Shown one piece after another: positions 1 to 7,998 of a stretch of DNA of 18,380 bases. Location: positions 1 to 18,380 of the forward strand of contig JAEZKE010000036.1 in the NCBI GenBank assembly GCA_023436175.1, read 5' to 3'. The notes beneath the pieces were generated by a model. It saw only the letters and a program-made list of their open reading frames with translations, made no database searches and was not told the DNA's origin. Origin of the DNA: Methanobacteriota archaeon (GTDB lineage Archaea; Methanobacteriota; Methanobacteria; Methanobacteriales; Methanobacteriaceae). The stretch's first letter is position 1, and the number at the start of each line of letters is the position of its first letter. The position numbers were made by a program, and so were the translations under genes.

Positions 1-5
1 TAAAA

Positions 6-1412
6 TTGCGAGATAAATGCGGTATTGTAGGGGCTTATTCTCACAAAAAATCAAATAATATCTCAAGACCTATTTATTATGGTCTTTATGCATTACAACA
101 TAGAGGACAGGAATCTGCAGGTATATCAGTACACAATGGAGAAAAAATGAGCACATATAGAGGCATGGGGCTTGTTTGTGATGTGTTTAACAATGGAAAT
201 ATCGAAGGACTTGAAGGCTATGTTGGAATAGGACATGTGAGATATTCAACTACAGGTAAATCACGAATAGAAAATTCACAACCATTTTTCAGTGAGTTTG
301 ATATGGGAACAATTGCAGTTGCCCATAATGGAGATATTATCAATTCAATGGAACTGAGAAATGAATTAGAAGAGCAGGGCTACGAATTTAAATCCACCAC
401 TGATTCTGAAGTTATATGTCACCTGCTTATTAAAAAATATCACAAAACCGGAGATATAATAAAAGCGGTTCAAGAAGTATCTAATCGATTAATAGGTTCT
501 TATTCACTGGTTATACTATTTAATACTGACCTGATTGTTGTAAGAGACCCAATTGGGATTAAGCCTCTTTCTCTTGGCAAAGTTGGAGATACAACACTCG
601 TTGCATCTGAAACCGTTGCTTTTGATGTTGTTGGAGGGGAATACACCCGTGCAGTAAATCCTGGTGAAATACTGCTCATAAATGATGAAATAAAAAGTTT
701 TGAAATGCCAAAAGCCAGATCATGCAAAAAAGCTCATTGCATGTTTGAATATGTTTATTTTGCACGTCCGGATAGTATATTAGATGATAGATACGTCTAT
801 GATGTAAGGTTAAAGATTGGAAAAGCACTTGCAAATGAATACCCTGCAGATGCAGATGTTGTAATGCCAGTGCCTGACTCTGCAATAACTGCTGCGATAG
901 GCTATTCCAGAGAATCAGGGCTACCTTACGGTGAAGGGCTTATAAAAAATCGTTATATAGGTAGAACTTTTATTATGCCAACTCAGGAAGAACGTGAAAC
1001 TTCAGTAAGGCTTAAAATGAACCCGGTTAAATCAGAACTTGAAGGTAAAAAAATTGTATTAATAGATGATAGTATTGTGAGGGGTACCACTTCTAAAGCT
1101 TTAGTTAAAGTACTACGAGAAGCGGGAGTTAAAGAAATTCATTTAAGAGTAGGATGCCCACCAATAATTTCACCGTGTTACTATGGAATTGCAATGGCAA
1201 CTAAAAGAGAATTAATAGCGTCTGATAAGGAAGTAGAGGAAATAAGAAAAACTTTAGGTGTAGATTCCCTTGCTTATTTAAGTGTAGATGCATTAGTTGA
1301 CTGCATAGGCATAGAAAGAGATCAGCTCTGCTTAGGATGCCTTACATGTGAATATCCTACGAAATTACCGGAAAATATTGAAGAATATGAAGCAAGGCGC
1401 TGTACTTGCTAA
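6..1412 (+). CDS. purF: Amidophosphoribosyltransferase (glutamine PRPP amidotransferase)
   Basis: This cytoplasmic enzyme catalyses the first committed step of purine synthesis: PRPP plus glutamine gives 5-phosphoribosylamine. The 468 residues are close to the usual length. The class II glutaminase domain comes first: Cys5 (KCGIVG) is the expected N-terminal nucleophile after propeptide removal, followed by GHVRYSTTG (76-84) and HNGD (107-110). The phosphoribosyltransferase domain carries the PRPP loop VLIDDSIVRGTTS (351-363). Cys245 (CMFEYVYFARPDS), Cys391, Cys442 and Cys445 match the four 4Fe-4S ligands of the Bacillus-type enzyme, so this is probably the iron-sulfur form. The visible start is TTG only five bases from the window edge, and the frame is open upstream. 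The true start could therefore lie outside the window, and no ribosome site can be judged. Confidence 0.96.
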   Translation: MRDKCGIVGAYSHKKSNNISRPIYYGLYALQHRGQESAGISVHNGEKMSTYRGMGLVCDVFNNGNIEGLEGYVGIGHVRYSTTGKSRIENSQPFFSEFDMGTIAVAHNGDIINSMELRNELEEQGYEFKSTTDSEVICHLLIKKYHKTGDIIKAVQEVSNRLIGSYSLVILFNTDLIVVRDPIGIKPLSLGKVGDTTLVASETVAFDVVGGEYTRAVNPGEILLINDEIKSFEMPKARSCKKAHCMFEYVYFARPDSILDDRYVYDVRLKIGKALANEYPADADVVMPVPDSAITAAIGYSRESGLPYGEGLIKNRYIGRTFIMPTQEERETSVRLKMNPVKSELEGKKIVLIDDSIVRGTTSKALVKVLREAGVKEIHLRVGCPPIISPCYYGIAMATKRELIASDKEVEEIRKTLGVDSLAYLSVDALVDCIGIERDQLCLGCLTCEYPTKLPENIEEYEARRCTC

Positions 1413-1459
1413 TTTTATAATTTTTTAATCATTTTAACTTTTTATATTTTATTTTTAAC
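1411..1459 (+). terminator. Oligo-T termination region after purF
   Basis: Directly after the purF stop codon the + strand carries a run of T tracts (TTTT, TTTTTT, TTTT, TTTTT, TTTT, TTTTT) within 50 bases and no strong hairpin. Archaeal RNA polymerase terminates at such oligo-T clusters, so this is the likely 3' end of the purF transcript. Confidence 0.5.
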
Positions 1460-1564
1460 TGTTTAACTAAATTTATAAAACATTTTATTTGTTTAAGCTT
1501 AAAATGGATTTATAATATAAAAAGTTTACAATTTTTAAGTAAAATACAATAAACAGTTGAATCT

Positions 1565-1615
1565 TTTTATTTATATGTAGCTTATCCTAATTAGAAAAAC
1601 AAAAAAATAAATATG
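1565..1615 (+). promoter_or_regulatory. Candidate promoter region of the U32 gene
   Basis: The 250-base gap before the U32 gene is very AT-rich. Two TATA-like stretches are visible on the + strand, ATTTATAT near 1569-1576 and AAATAAATATG near 1605-1615. Either would give a leader of about 35-75 bases before the start at 1669. I cannot choose between them from the sequence. Confidence 0.3.
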
Positions 1616-1668
1616 CTCTTATTATTTAAAAAAAACGGGTTAAAAAACCAACACTGGTGATTAAAATA

Positions 1669-2853
1669 GTGGAATTACTTTCACCTGCACGAGATTTCCA
1701 GGCACTGAACGCAGCAATTTCAAACGGCGCAGACTCAGTTTATATCGGTATTGAAGGCTGCAATATGAGGGCAAATGTTAAAAATTTTACAATTCAAGAC
1801 CTCAAAGACGCAGTAAAAGTGTGCCACGATGCAGATAAAAAGATATACCTTTGCACAAATACCATAATGAAAAATAAGGATATACACTATTTAAAAGAGA
1901 TTATACCAACAATTTATTCTTACGATGTAGATGCATTAATTATCTCTGACCTTGGTGCACTTAAAATTGCACGTGAAAATAACATAGAAATACATATGAG
2001 CATACAGACAAACACTTCCAATTTTGAATCCCTTAATTTACTGGAAGAACTCGGAGTTAAACGTGTTGTCCTTTCAAGGGAACTATCACTTGAAGAAATT
2101 AAAGAAATTAAAGAACATACTAATTTAGAAATCGAAACATTTGTACACGGGGCTATGTGCGTTGCAGTCTCGGGAAGATGTTTTTTAAGCTCACATCTTT
2201 ACATGAAAAGCGCGAACTGTGGAGAATGTTTACAGCCATGTAGAAAAGAATGGAAACTTACATCTGAAGATGAAGATGAGTTTCGACTCCTGCAAAATGA
2301 AAATGAGAGCCATATTCTAAGTCCAAAGGACCTCTGTACAATAGAACATATCCCCAAGCTTATTGAAGCTGGAATCGACGCATTTAAAATCGAAGGAAGG
2401 GCAAGGCCTGCAGATTATGTTGCAACAGTAACCAAAGCTTACAGGGAAGCTATTGACAGTTATGAAAACGGTTCGTGGGAATTTAACGAAAATTGGATGA
2501 AAGAACTTAAAAAAGTGTTTAATAGAGGTTTTGATACTGGATTTTACTTTAAAACTCCTTACAAAACCAGCGGGTACAATGAGTCTACACATATTAAGAA
2601 AGACATCGGCTCAGTTGTTAATTATTACAAAAATGTTTCTGCAGCTGAAATCAGGCTCTGGGATGACCTGAAGGTTGGAGATGAAATTATAATAGAAGGA
2701 AAAACAACTGGATCTTTAATTCAAGAAGTTGAATCAATGCAGATTAATAGTAAAAATGTTGCAGAGGCTCAAAAAGGTCAACATGTAGGTATCAAAGTTA
2801 AGGACAAAGTAAGGCCCAATGATCTAATTTATAAAAGAATTAAAAAGCAGTGA
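1669..2853 (+). CDS. Peptidase U32 family protein
   Basis: The product is a U32-family protein of 394 residues. The family was first called collagenase-like protease, but characterised bacterial members (RlhA, TrhP) take part in RNA hydroxylation, so a protease role should not be assumed. The family signature ETFVHGAMCVAVSGRC is at about residues 156-171, followed by a cysteine cluster (C-x2-C-x3-C, about 184-191) that suggests a metal or Fe-S site. The N-terminus (VELLSPARDFQALNAAISNGADSVYIG) is the usual TIM-barrel opening. The frame also offers GTG at 1657, but GGTGA at 1656-1660 is a good ribosome site lying 8 bases before GTG 1669, giving the expected MVELLSP start. The gene appears to be monocistronic and converges on the MATE gene. 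Confidence 0.9.
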   Translation: MELLSPARDFQALNAAISNGADSVYIGIEGCNMRANVKNFTIQDLKDAVKVCHDADKKIYLCTNTIMKNKDIHYLKEIIPTIYSYDVDALIISDLGALKIARENNIEIHMSIQTNTSNFESLNLLEELGVKRVVLSRELSLEEIKEIKEHTNLEIETFVHGAMCVAVSGRCFLSSHLYMKSANCGECLQPCRKEWKLTSEDEDEFRLLQNENESHILSPKDLCTIEHIPKLIEAGIDAFKIEGRARPADYVATVTKAYREAIDSYENGSWEFNENWMKELKKVFNRGFDTGFYFKTPYKTSGYNESTHIKKDIGSVVNYYKNVSAAEIRLWDDLKVGDEIIIEGKTTGSLIQEVESMQINSKNVAEAQKGQHVGIKVKDKVRPNDLIYKRIKKQ

Positions 2854-2970
2854 TTTTTAAAATTAAATAATTCAAATATGATTTTATAGATTCCTTTCAC
2901 CATACCTCAATTTAATTTTAGGTTTATTTTACTATATACTTTTACATAAAAATCAGTTTTATTTGACACT

Positions 2971-2992
2971 TATTTTAAAAATAAATAAAAAG
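2971..2992 (-). terminator. Oligo-T termination region after the MATE gene
   Basis: Read on the - strand this stretch is CCTTTTTATTTATTTTTAAAATA, about 70 bases after the MATE stop codon. It is a typical archaeal T-rich stop signal. The convergent U32 transcript has its own weaker T-rich stretch at about 2916-2945 on the + strand. Confidence 0.4.
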
Positions 2993-3059
2993 GACATCTA
3001 AGTTCTATATAATTTTAATTAGATATCCATCAAATTGTCTATTGAATTCATACTATCTT

Positions 3060-4472
3060 TTAATCAGGGTTTTCAACACGTTGCAGCCTGTTGACATATG
3101 TACGTGCCCAGACATAGGCAACTATACCCCCTAATATATCTCCTGCAACAATTCCCCACCATACTCCATATTCTCCTAAACCTAAGATTATTGCAAATAG
3201 GTAGGCAAATATCGCAATAAATACTAAGTTTCTGAGTGCTGTAAGAGTTAGGGACGTCATTCCTTTACCAACACCCTGGAAGGTTGAACTGGACATTACT
3301 CCCGGCGGCATGAATATATAGAAGAAACACATTACCTGGAGAAACGCAGCAATTGTAGGTGCCAGTGACGCGCTTTGAGGTGTGTAAGCAAATATAAAGG
3401 CTATATAAGGTGCAAATACAAATGTTAGAACACTTGTAGCCGCCGCGATAATGAGCCCAACCTTTATGGAATATTTGTGTGCTATGGAAATGTTTTCGTA
3501 TTTTCTGGCCCCATATGAGACACCTGCAACTGTAATTACAGATGTTCCCACAGCAATTATAGGCATGGTTGCCATCATTACAACTCTCCATCCTGCAGAA
3601 TAAACTGCAACTGCGTCTGTTCCTGCAACTACAACTAAGAGACCGTTAACTATACCCGCTAAAATAGACATTATAAGAAACTCTGCACTGGCAGGTAAAC
3701 CAACGCCTAAAATATTTTTAGAGACTGTTCTATCCGGCATAAAGTCCTTAATTGAAAATGAAACATAAGTATCCTTCTTCACAAAGAACCAGTAAAGCAG
3801 GACAAGAGATACAAATCCCATGGATATAACTGTACCCCACGCAGCTCCTGAAATACCCAAACCTGCCCAGTAGATAAGTATTGGATCAAGGATCATGTTC
3901 ATAACTGAGGATATTATCATTGCGTACATGGTTCTTTTGGCATCACCTTCTGCACGAAGTATTCCATAGCCTACACCCGTAAAAAGCATTAAAATGGTTC
4001 CTGCAAAGGTGACCTGTCCAAACTGGACTGCAAGGTCTATTGTATTCCCTGCACCAAGAAGCATAAGTATGGGTTTAAGGAATACGATAAGCAGCACAGT
4101 TATGATAATTGAAATAATTATCGTAATGAACAGCGAATGTAGTGTAGCGTTATTTGCGCATTTTTTGTTATCCGCACCTATGTAACGCGCTATTGCAGAT
4201 GCTGCACCCGCACCAAGGCCGTTGCTTAACCCTACAAGCACCAGATATAAGGGTGTTACGAATCCTACTGCCGCCAGTGCATCTCCTCCAAGACCTGCAA
4301 CCCAAATTGCATTAACCAGGTTGTAGAAGGTCATAAGGAGCATTGAAATGATCATAGGGCCTGAAAGTTTGATGATTGCTTTTTTTGGATCTCCTGTTAT
4401 CAGGGAGACACCTTTTGTTTTATCTCCAAGTGGAGAATTTAGAGTTGATTGTGACGATTCATCTGTTTGCAT
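3060..4472 (-). CDS. MATE family multidrug/cation exporter
   Basis: This integral membrane protein of 470 residues fits the 12-helix MATE (NorM/DinF-like) fold, which exports drugs or other organic cations using a Na+ or H+ gradient. After a polar N-terminus of about 30 residues it has the typical opening (MIISMLLMTFYNLVNAIWVAGLGGDALAAVGF) and the GLSNGLGAGAASAIARYIGA segment after helix 2, then alternating hydrophobic helices to the end. The start is supported by GGTGA six bases before the ATG (TCACC on the + strand at 4479-4483). It lies downstream of the MBL-MarR-MFS operon on the same strand but is separated by 344 bases holding a terminator candidate and a TATA-like box, so it is probably a separate unit. 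The substrate cannot be read from sequence. Confidence 0.93.
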   Translation of the reverse strand: MQTDESSQSTLNSPLGDKTKGVSLITGDPKKAIIKLSGPMIISMLLMTFYNLVNAIWVAGLGGDALAAVGFVTPLYLVLVGLSNGLGAGAASAIARYIGADNKKCANNATLHSLFITIIISIIITVLLIVFLKPILMLLGAGNTIDLAVQFGQVTFAGTILMLFTGVGYGILRAEGDAKRTMYAMIISSVMNMILDPILIYWAGLGISGAAWGTVISMGFVSLVLLYWFFVKKDTYVSFSIKDFMPDRTVSKNILGVGLPASAEFLIMSILAGIVNGLLVVVAGTDAVAVYSAGWRVVMMATMPIIAVGTSVITVAGVSYGARKYENISIAHKYSIKVGLIIAAATSVLTFVFAPYIAFIFAYTPQSASLAPTIAAFLQVMCFFYIFMPPGVMSSSTFQGVGKGMTSLTLTALRNLVFIAIFAYLFAIILGLGEYGVWWGIVAGDILGGIVAYVWARTYVNRLQRVENPD

Positions 4473-4598
4473 TACTTTTCACCAGCATTTGTTTCTTTTT
4501 AAAAAAATAATTCCAGTTATAATGGAAAGTACTTGGCAGAATATTAATTCTGAATTTTTGCCTGTTTTTTATTTAAGTTAATATTTATTTTTATTTTT

Positions 4599-4630
4599 TA
4601 CATATGTACGTTAAATTGTTAGATATATAA
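4599..4630 (-). promoter_or_regulatory. Candidate MATE gene promoter with a palindrome near the start point
   Basis: On the - strand TTATATATCT (4630-4621) resembles an archaeal TATA box. About 20-30 bases downstream, where transcription should begin, lies the perfect 10-bp palindrome TACATATGTA (4599-4608). It could be a regulator site, or chance in AT-rich DNA. The implied leader of about 125 bases is long. Confidence 0.4.
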
Positions 4631-4754
4631 CTTTTTTGAAATAAAAATTCTTATTTTAAAAATTGACTGTATATTAATCCATATTATCTAACTCCAAATA
4701 TGAGTTAATAACATGAAGTTGCGCGTAAAAAATAAAAAAATAATTTCTAAGTAA

Positions 4755-4780
4755 AATCCTGAAAACAAATTTTCGGGATT
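4755..4780 (-). terminator. Hairpin downstream of the MFS gene
   Basis: An 11-bp inverted repeat (4755-4765 with 4770-4780, one G-T pair, loop CAAA) lies 37 bases after the MFS stop codon. It may end the MBL-MarR-MFS transcript. The short loop and the position just 3' of a gene also recall the hairpin arrays elsewhere in the window, of which this could be a solitary member. Confidence 0.45.
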
Positions 4781-4816
4781 AAATCTGATCTTATTGATCT
4801 TAAATAAATTATTTTT

Positions 4817-6286
4817 TTATTTAGCTTCCTCTGCTGTATTATCTGGAATTTTCTGAGTTGTTGATTCATCGTTTAAAGATATTTCTTTAAGGAAGAACGC
4901 AATAACTAAACCTGCAAGTGCAAGCAATATAGATGCTAAGAAAACATTATGGATAGAAAATGCCAGAGCCTGTGTTTGGCTGAAATTTGCCATAGTTAAA
5001 CTTCCCATAGTTGCATTTACAATGTATCCAAATACTGGAATTGCAACCGTTGATCCAACATTTCTGAAAAACTGCATGGAAGCTGTTACAATTCCTATCT
5101 CTCTAAGTGTGAAAGAATTCTGAACACTTATGGTAAATACAGTATACATCATTCCTGAGCCCAAACCAAGGATTGTTGAATATGCAAGCAGCGCATAAGG
5201 AGATGAATTTGCATTTAACGTTGCCAGAAGAATAATTCCAATCCCAGTAATTACAAACTCTATAATAGCAAGTTTTTTGTATCTTCCGGTTCTTGAGATA
5301 ATTTGTCCGGCAATATTAGATGCTATGGTAAGGCTTATTAACATCGGGATCATTATAAGTCCTGCATTTGTAGCACTCATTCCTAAAATTCCCTGTGCAA
5401 ATAAAGGGACATAGATTATCCCACTGAATATAAGGGCACTTGCTAAAAAGTTCTCTATCGATGAAATAGTAAATATTGAGTTATTAAACAAGCTGAGTGG
5501 TAAAATAGGTTCCACTGCTCCTTTTTCAGCCAAGATAAATAATACAAACATCACTGCTGAAAAGATTAGCAACCCGATTAGTTCAGACATAGGATAAACA
5601 TTTAAATCTCTTGCCAGTGTTAATACAAGGAAAAGCCCACTTAAAGCCAATGTAAATGTTATAATTCCAGAATAATCAATTACTTTTTTTACGCCTTCTA
5701 ATTTGAAATTAGGAAGCGAATACATAAGTATGGTTACAGCAGCTATTCCAACTGGAACATTGACAAAAAATATCCATCTCCAGCCGATGGTATCAGTAAT
5801 TACTCCTCCAAGTATTGGCCCTAAAACACTTGATATCCCAAATACAGATGCAAGTATTCCCATGTATTTAGCTCTTTCTTTTGGGCTGAAAATTTCTCCA
5901 ACCAGGATAAATGGGAGAGATAATAGTATTCCACCACCGATTCCTTGAAGACCTCTAAACAGAATTAATTGAAATATATCGGTAGAAAGACCACATAACA
6001 TGGATGTTATAACAAATGTGATAATCCCAAATAATATAATTAATTTTCTACCGTAAATATCTGATAATTTACCAAAAAGGATTATTGCAATGGTGGAAGA
6101 AAGCATGTAAGATGTAAACGGCCATACATAGTATTCCATCCCCTGTAAGTTGTTTATGACTTTAGGCATTGCTGTACTGATTATAGAATTATCCAGGGCA
6201 GCTACAAGAAGTCCTACCATCAAACCTGCCATAATCATAATTATTTTATCCTTACCAAGATCATAACGAGTTTTATAATGATTCAT
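4817..6286 (-). CDS. MFS multidrug exporter, DHA2 (EmrB/QacA) type
   Basis: This proton-driven exporter of 489 residues fits the 14-helix DHA2 family. Near the N-terminus is the family motif LDNSIISTAMP (about 31-41). Motif A, GKLSDIYGRK, lies at about 72-81. RGLQGIGGG (about 111-119) matches motif B, and GPILGGVITDTIGWRWIFFVNVPVG (about 156-180) is the antiporter motif C region. The longest frame starts at GTG 6295, which overlaps the MarR stop codon. GTGAT spanning that stop is a ribosome site for ATG at 6286, which gives a 5-base gap after marR and suggests translational coupling. As the last gene of the MBL-MarR-MFS operon it is the likely target of the MarR-type regulator. Substrates are unknown. 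Confidence 0.94.
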   Translation of the reverse strand: MNHYKTRYDLGKDKIIMIMAGLMVGLLVAALDNSIISTAMPKVINNLQGMEYYVWPFTSYMLSSTIAIILFGKLSDIYGRKLIILFGIITFVITSMLCGLSTDIFQLILFRGLQGIGGGILLSLPFILVGEIFSPKERAKYMGILASVFGISSVLGPILGGVITDTIGWRWIFFVNVPVGIAAVTILMYSLPNFKLEGVKKVIDYSGIITFTLALSGLFLVLTLARDLNVYPMSELIGLLIFSAVMFVLFILAEKGAVEPILPLSLFNNSIFTISSIENFLASALIFSGIIYVPLFAQGILGMSATNAGLIMIPMLISLTIASNIAGQIISRTGRYKKLAIIEFVITGIGIILLATLNANSSPYALLAYSTILGLGSGMMYTVFTISVQNSFTLREIGIVTASMQFFRNVGSTVAIPVFGYIVNATMGSLTMANFSQTQALAFSIHNVFLASILLALAGLVIAFFLKEISLNDESTTQKIPDNTAEEAK

Positions 6287-6291
6287 AGCTA

Positions 6292-6747
6292 TCACTTATT
6301 GCTCATTTTTATGAGTAATTTCTTTATGTTTTCTAAAGAGTCATTAAGAACTTCAATTTCATTTTCAGTTAAATTTAAAATGTTTTCTTTGATGTTTTTC
6401 TCTACTGCTTTTCTGCCTTCAATCATGAATTCCTTACCTTCTTCGGTAATTTCAACTTTAACTATTCTCCTATCTGCATTACTCCGTGATCTTTTGACAT
6501 TTCCATCTTTAACCAGTTTATCAATTAAAGATGTCATATTAGGTTTAGATATAAAAAGCATTTTACCAATTTCCGATATTGGTAATGGGCCAACATGAAT
6601 TAAAATGCCAAGTACTTGGTAATATCCTGTGGGTTTATTGTATTTTGAATGCTTTTCATGATTAATTGATGTTTTTATTTTCCTGTAAAATAGAGGATAA
6701 TAAATCAGGATATTATCTACCATTTTTTCAAATTCTTTTCCTTGCAT
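6292..6747 (-). CDS. MarR family transcriptional regulator
   Basis: This winged-helix DNA-binding protein has 151 residues from ATG 6747. The longest frame begins three codons earlier at GTG 6756, with GTGA available as ribosome site for the ATG. The MarR core is clear: LGILIHVGPLPISEIGKMLFISKPNMTSLIDKLVKDGNVKR (helix-turn-helix), then the wing NADRRIVKVEITEEG. The C-terminal helices would form the dimer interface. It lies between an MBL-fold hydrolase (gap about 20 bases) and an MFS exporter (gap 5 bases) in one operon. MarR proteins of such loci usually repress their own operon and release DNA on binding a small aromatic or toxic ligand. The inverted repeat at 7595-7622 is the best candidate operator. 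Confidence 0.93.
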   Translation of the reverse strand: MQGKEFEKMVDNILIYYPLFYRKIKTSINHEKHSKYNKPTGYYQVLGILIHVGPLPISEIGKMLFISKPNMTSLIDKLVKDGNVKRSRSNADRRIVKVEITEEGKEFMIEGRKAVEKNIKENILNLTENEIEVLNDSLENIKKLLIKMSNK

Positions 6748-6767
6748 GTATCTCACTTGAATTAGAT

Positions 6768-7568
6768 TTATAAATGATTTTCATTGTAAATGATGCTTGT
6801 TTTATTGAATTTACAGACAATTCCCTCTCCAAAAAATGTTTGCTCTAATTTTCCAACTAATTTACCCTCAAGAATTTCAGAAACTCCATTTATCAGTTCA
6901 TCTAAAACAGTTTTATCAATTGGAGTTTCACCATGTGATGGTAATATCTTATCATAGGACTCTTCAAAGGAATACACGTGTACAATACTATCGAAATATG
7001 TGCTTAACGGAAGAGATGTATCAAGATGCATTAATACAGGGGCAGTTTGTACAGAATCACCCGAAAACAGCAGTTCATTTTCTTCATCTATTAAACAGAT
7101 GCTTCCAGGCGTATGTCCCGGTACTGGTATAACCTTTAAATTCCTTTTACCTAATTCAAATACATCTCCCTCTTGAACTGTTGAAATATTTTTTAATTTT
7201 CCATTGATCCATTTCTCTTTAGAGAAGTCTGCGAGATATTGATCCCTAAAACGGTTTTCAAGAAGTTGCTTGCGTGTTTGTTTATTATAAAATGCGTTTA
7301 ATAGATTTTTATCTTCATTTGAAATATGAAGATTATTAAACTGGAATGCACCACACACATGATCTGGGTGCCCGTGCGTAATTACAACCTTTAGGGGCAG
7401 TGATGTAATTGATTGAACCAGTTCGGCTAAATTGCCAAGGCCCCAGCATGTATCAATTAAAAGGGCTTTTTCTTCACCTTCAACCAGATAACATGCCACC
7501 TGTGTTTTGTCGCGAATGGCCCAGGTTTTGTCTGCGATTTTTTTCACTTTAAACCAATCTTCTCCCAT
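6768..7568 (-). CDS. MBL-fold metallo-hydrolase
   Basis: This metallo-beta-lactamase-fold hydrolase of 266 residues shows the full set of metal ligands: THGHPDH (His65, His67, Asp69, His70), PGHTPGS (His152), SGDS (Asp171) and PSHG (His212). It therefore should bind two metal ions and be active. The start MGEDWFKVKKIADKTWAI and the first strand pair are usual for the family. It is the first gene of the operon with the MarR regulator and the MFS exporter, so it may process or detoxify a compound that the exporter removes. The substrate is unknown; the family includes glyoxalase II-like thioesterases, lactonases and many other hydrolases. The ribosome site before ATG (GGGGAA) is weak. Confidence 0.9.
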   Translation of the reverse strand: MGEDWFKVKKIADKTWAIRDKTQVACYLVEGEEKALLIDTCWGLGNLAELVQSITSLPLKVVITHGHPDHVCGAFQFNNLHISNEDKNLLNAFYNKQTRKQLLENRFRDQYLADFSKEKWINGKLKNISTVQEGDVFELGKRNLKVIPVPGHTPGSICLIDEENELLFSGDSVQTAPVLMHLDTSLPLSTYFDSIVHVYSFEESYDKILPSHGETPIDKTVLDELINGVSEILEGKLVGKLEQTFFGEGIVCKFNKTSIIYNENHL

Positions 7569-7594
7569 ATCTATTCCCCATTTAGTTAATTCCC

Positions 7595-7648
7595 ATAATA
7601 GTTATATTTTTAGAACTATTATAAAATTATAATTATTATGTATTTAAA
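7595..7648 (-). promoter_or_regulatory. Promoter of the MBL-MarR-MFS operon with inverted-repeat operator candidate
   Basis: ATAATAGTT (7595-7603) and AACTATTAT (7614-7622) form a perfect 9-bp inverted repeat with a 10-base centre. On the - strand TTTAAATA (7648-7641), preceded by A-rich bases, is a TATA-box candidate whose start point would fall at about 7615-7620, within the repeat. A regulator bound there would block transcription, which fits autoregulation by the MarR gene of this operon. The TATA assignment and the link to MarR are inference; the repeat is seen directly. Confidence 0.55.
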
Positions 7649-7655
7649 CTTTTTG

Positions 7656-7809
7656 AAATTCTTTGAATTTTAGAAAATACGCAGTATTTTCTAACCTTTG
7701 GAAATCTTTGATTTCCAATGTTTGCAAATTGAAAATTTGCAACCGTAAAAAATCTGTGATTTTTGAGGATTTTGACAGTGATGGAGGACTTTTGAAAGTT
7801 ACGAACTTT
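7656..7809. repeat. Hairpin array A
   Basis: Six small hairpins lie head to tail, with a gap only before the last. Arms and loops: 7656-7661/7665-7670 (6 bp, TTT), 7671-7680/7684-7693 (10 bp, GCA), 7698-7706/7710-7718 (9 bp, TTT), 7722-7730/7734-7742 (9 bp, GAA), 7748-7754/7758-7764 (7 bp, TGT), 7795-7800/7804-7809 (6 bp, ACG). All are perfect, with 3-base loops. Bases 7656-7695 repeat array C 12373-12412 with one difference, in a loop. Bases 7748-7777 match the right end of array C apart from the loop. Bases 7719-7764 match array E 18205-18250 with three differences. The array lies between the operon promoter of the MBL gene and the 3' end of the EMC3-like gene. No coding frame is supported. 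The rest of the gap (7810-7910) shows nothing clear. Confidence 0.85.
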
Positions 7810-7910
7810 TGCATCCTAAACACTTGTATTTGAGGACTCTATGATGAAATTCGTTTAAAATGAGAATTTACGTAAGTAACAATTATATGTAAACCCTTAA
7901 AAATCATTTA

Positions 7911-7938
7911 AAAAAGAAGAAAGGATATTATTTCCTTT
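7911..7938 (-). terminator. Hairpin plus T tract after the EMC3-like gene
   Basis: On the - strand a 6-bp stem AAAGGA/TCCTTT (7938-7933 with 7925-7920) with a 7-base loop is followed by CTTCTTTTTT, about 60 bases after the stop codon at 7999. Another T run (ATTTTTTTATT) lies nearer the stop. Together they are the likely 3' end of that transcript. Confidence 0.45.
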
Positions 7939-7998
7939 TATTTAAAAATTAACAGGAAATATTCAGTTTAATAAAAAAATTTGTTTCGTAATTAACCA

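Noticed and set aside
1669..2853. U32 protein as a collagenase
   Set aside because: The name is historical; the sequence shows a cysteine cluster and a TIM-barrel-like N-terminus, and characterised relatives act in RNA hydroxylation.
6836..7132. A 98-codon open frame on the + strand over the MBL gene
   Set aside because: It is antisense to a gene with complete catalytic motifs and has no features of its own.
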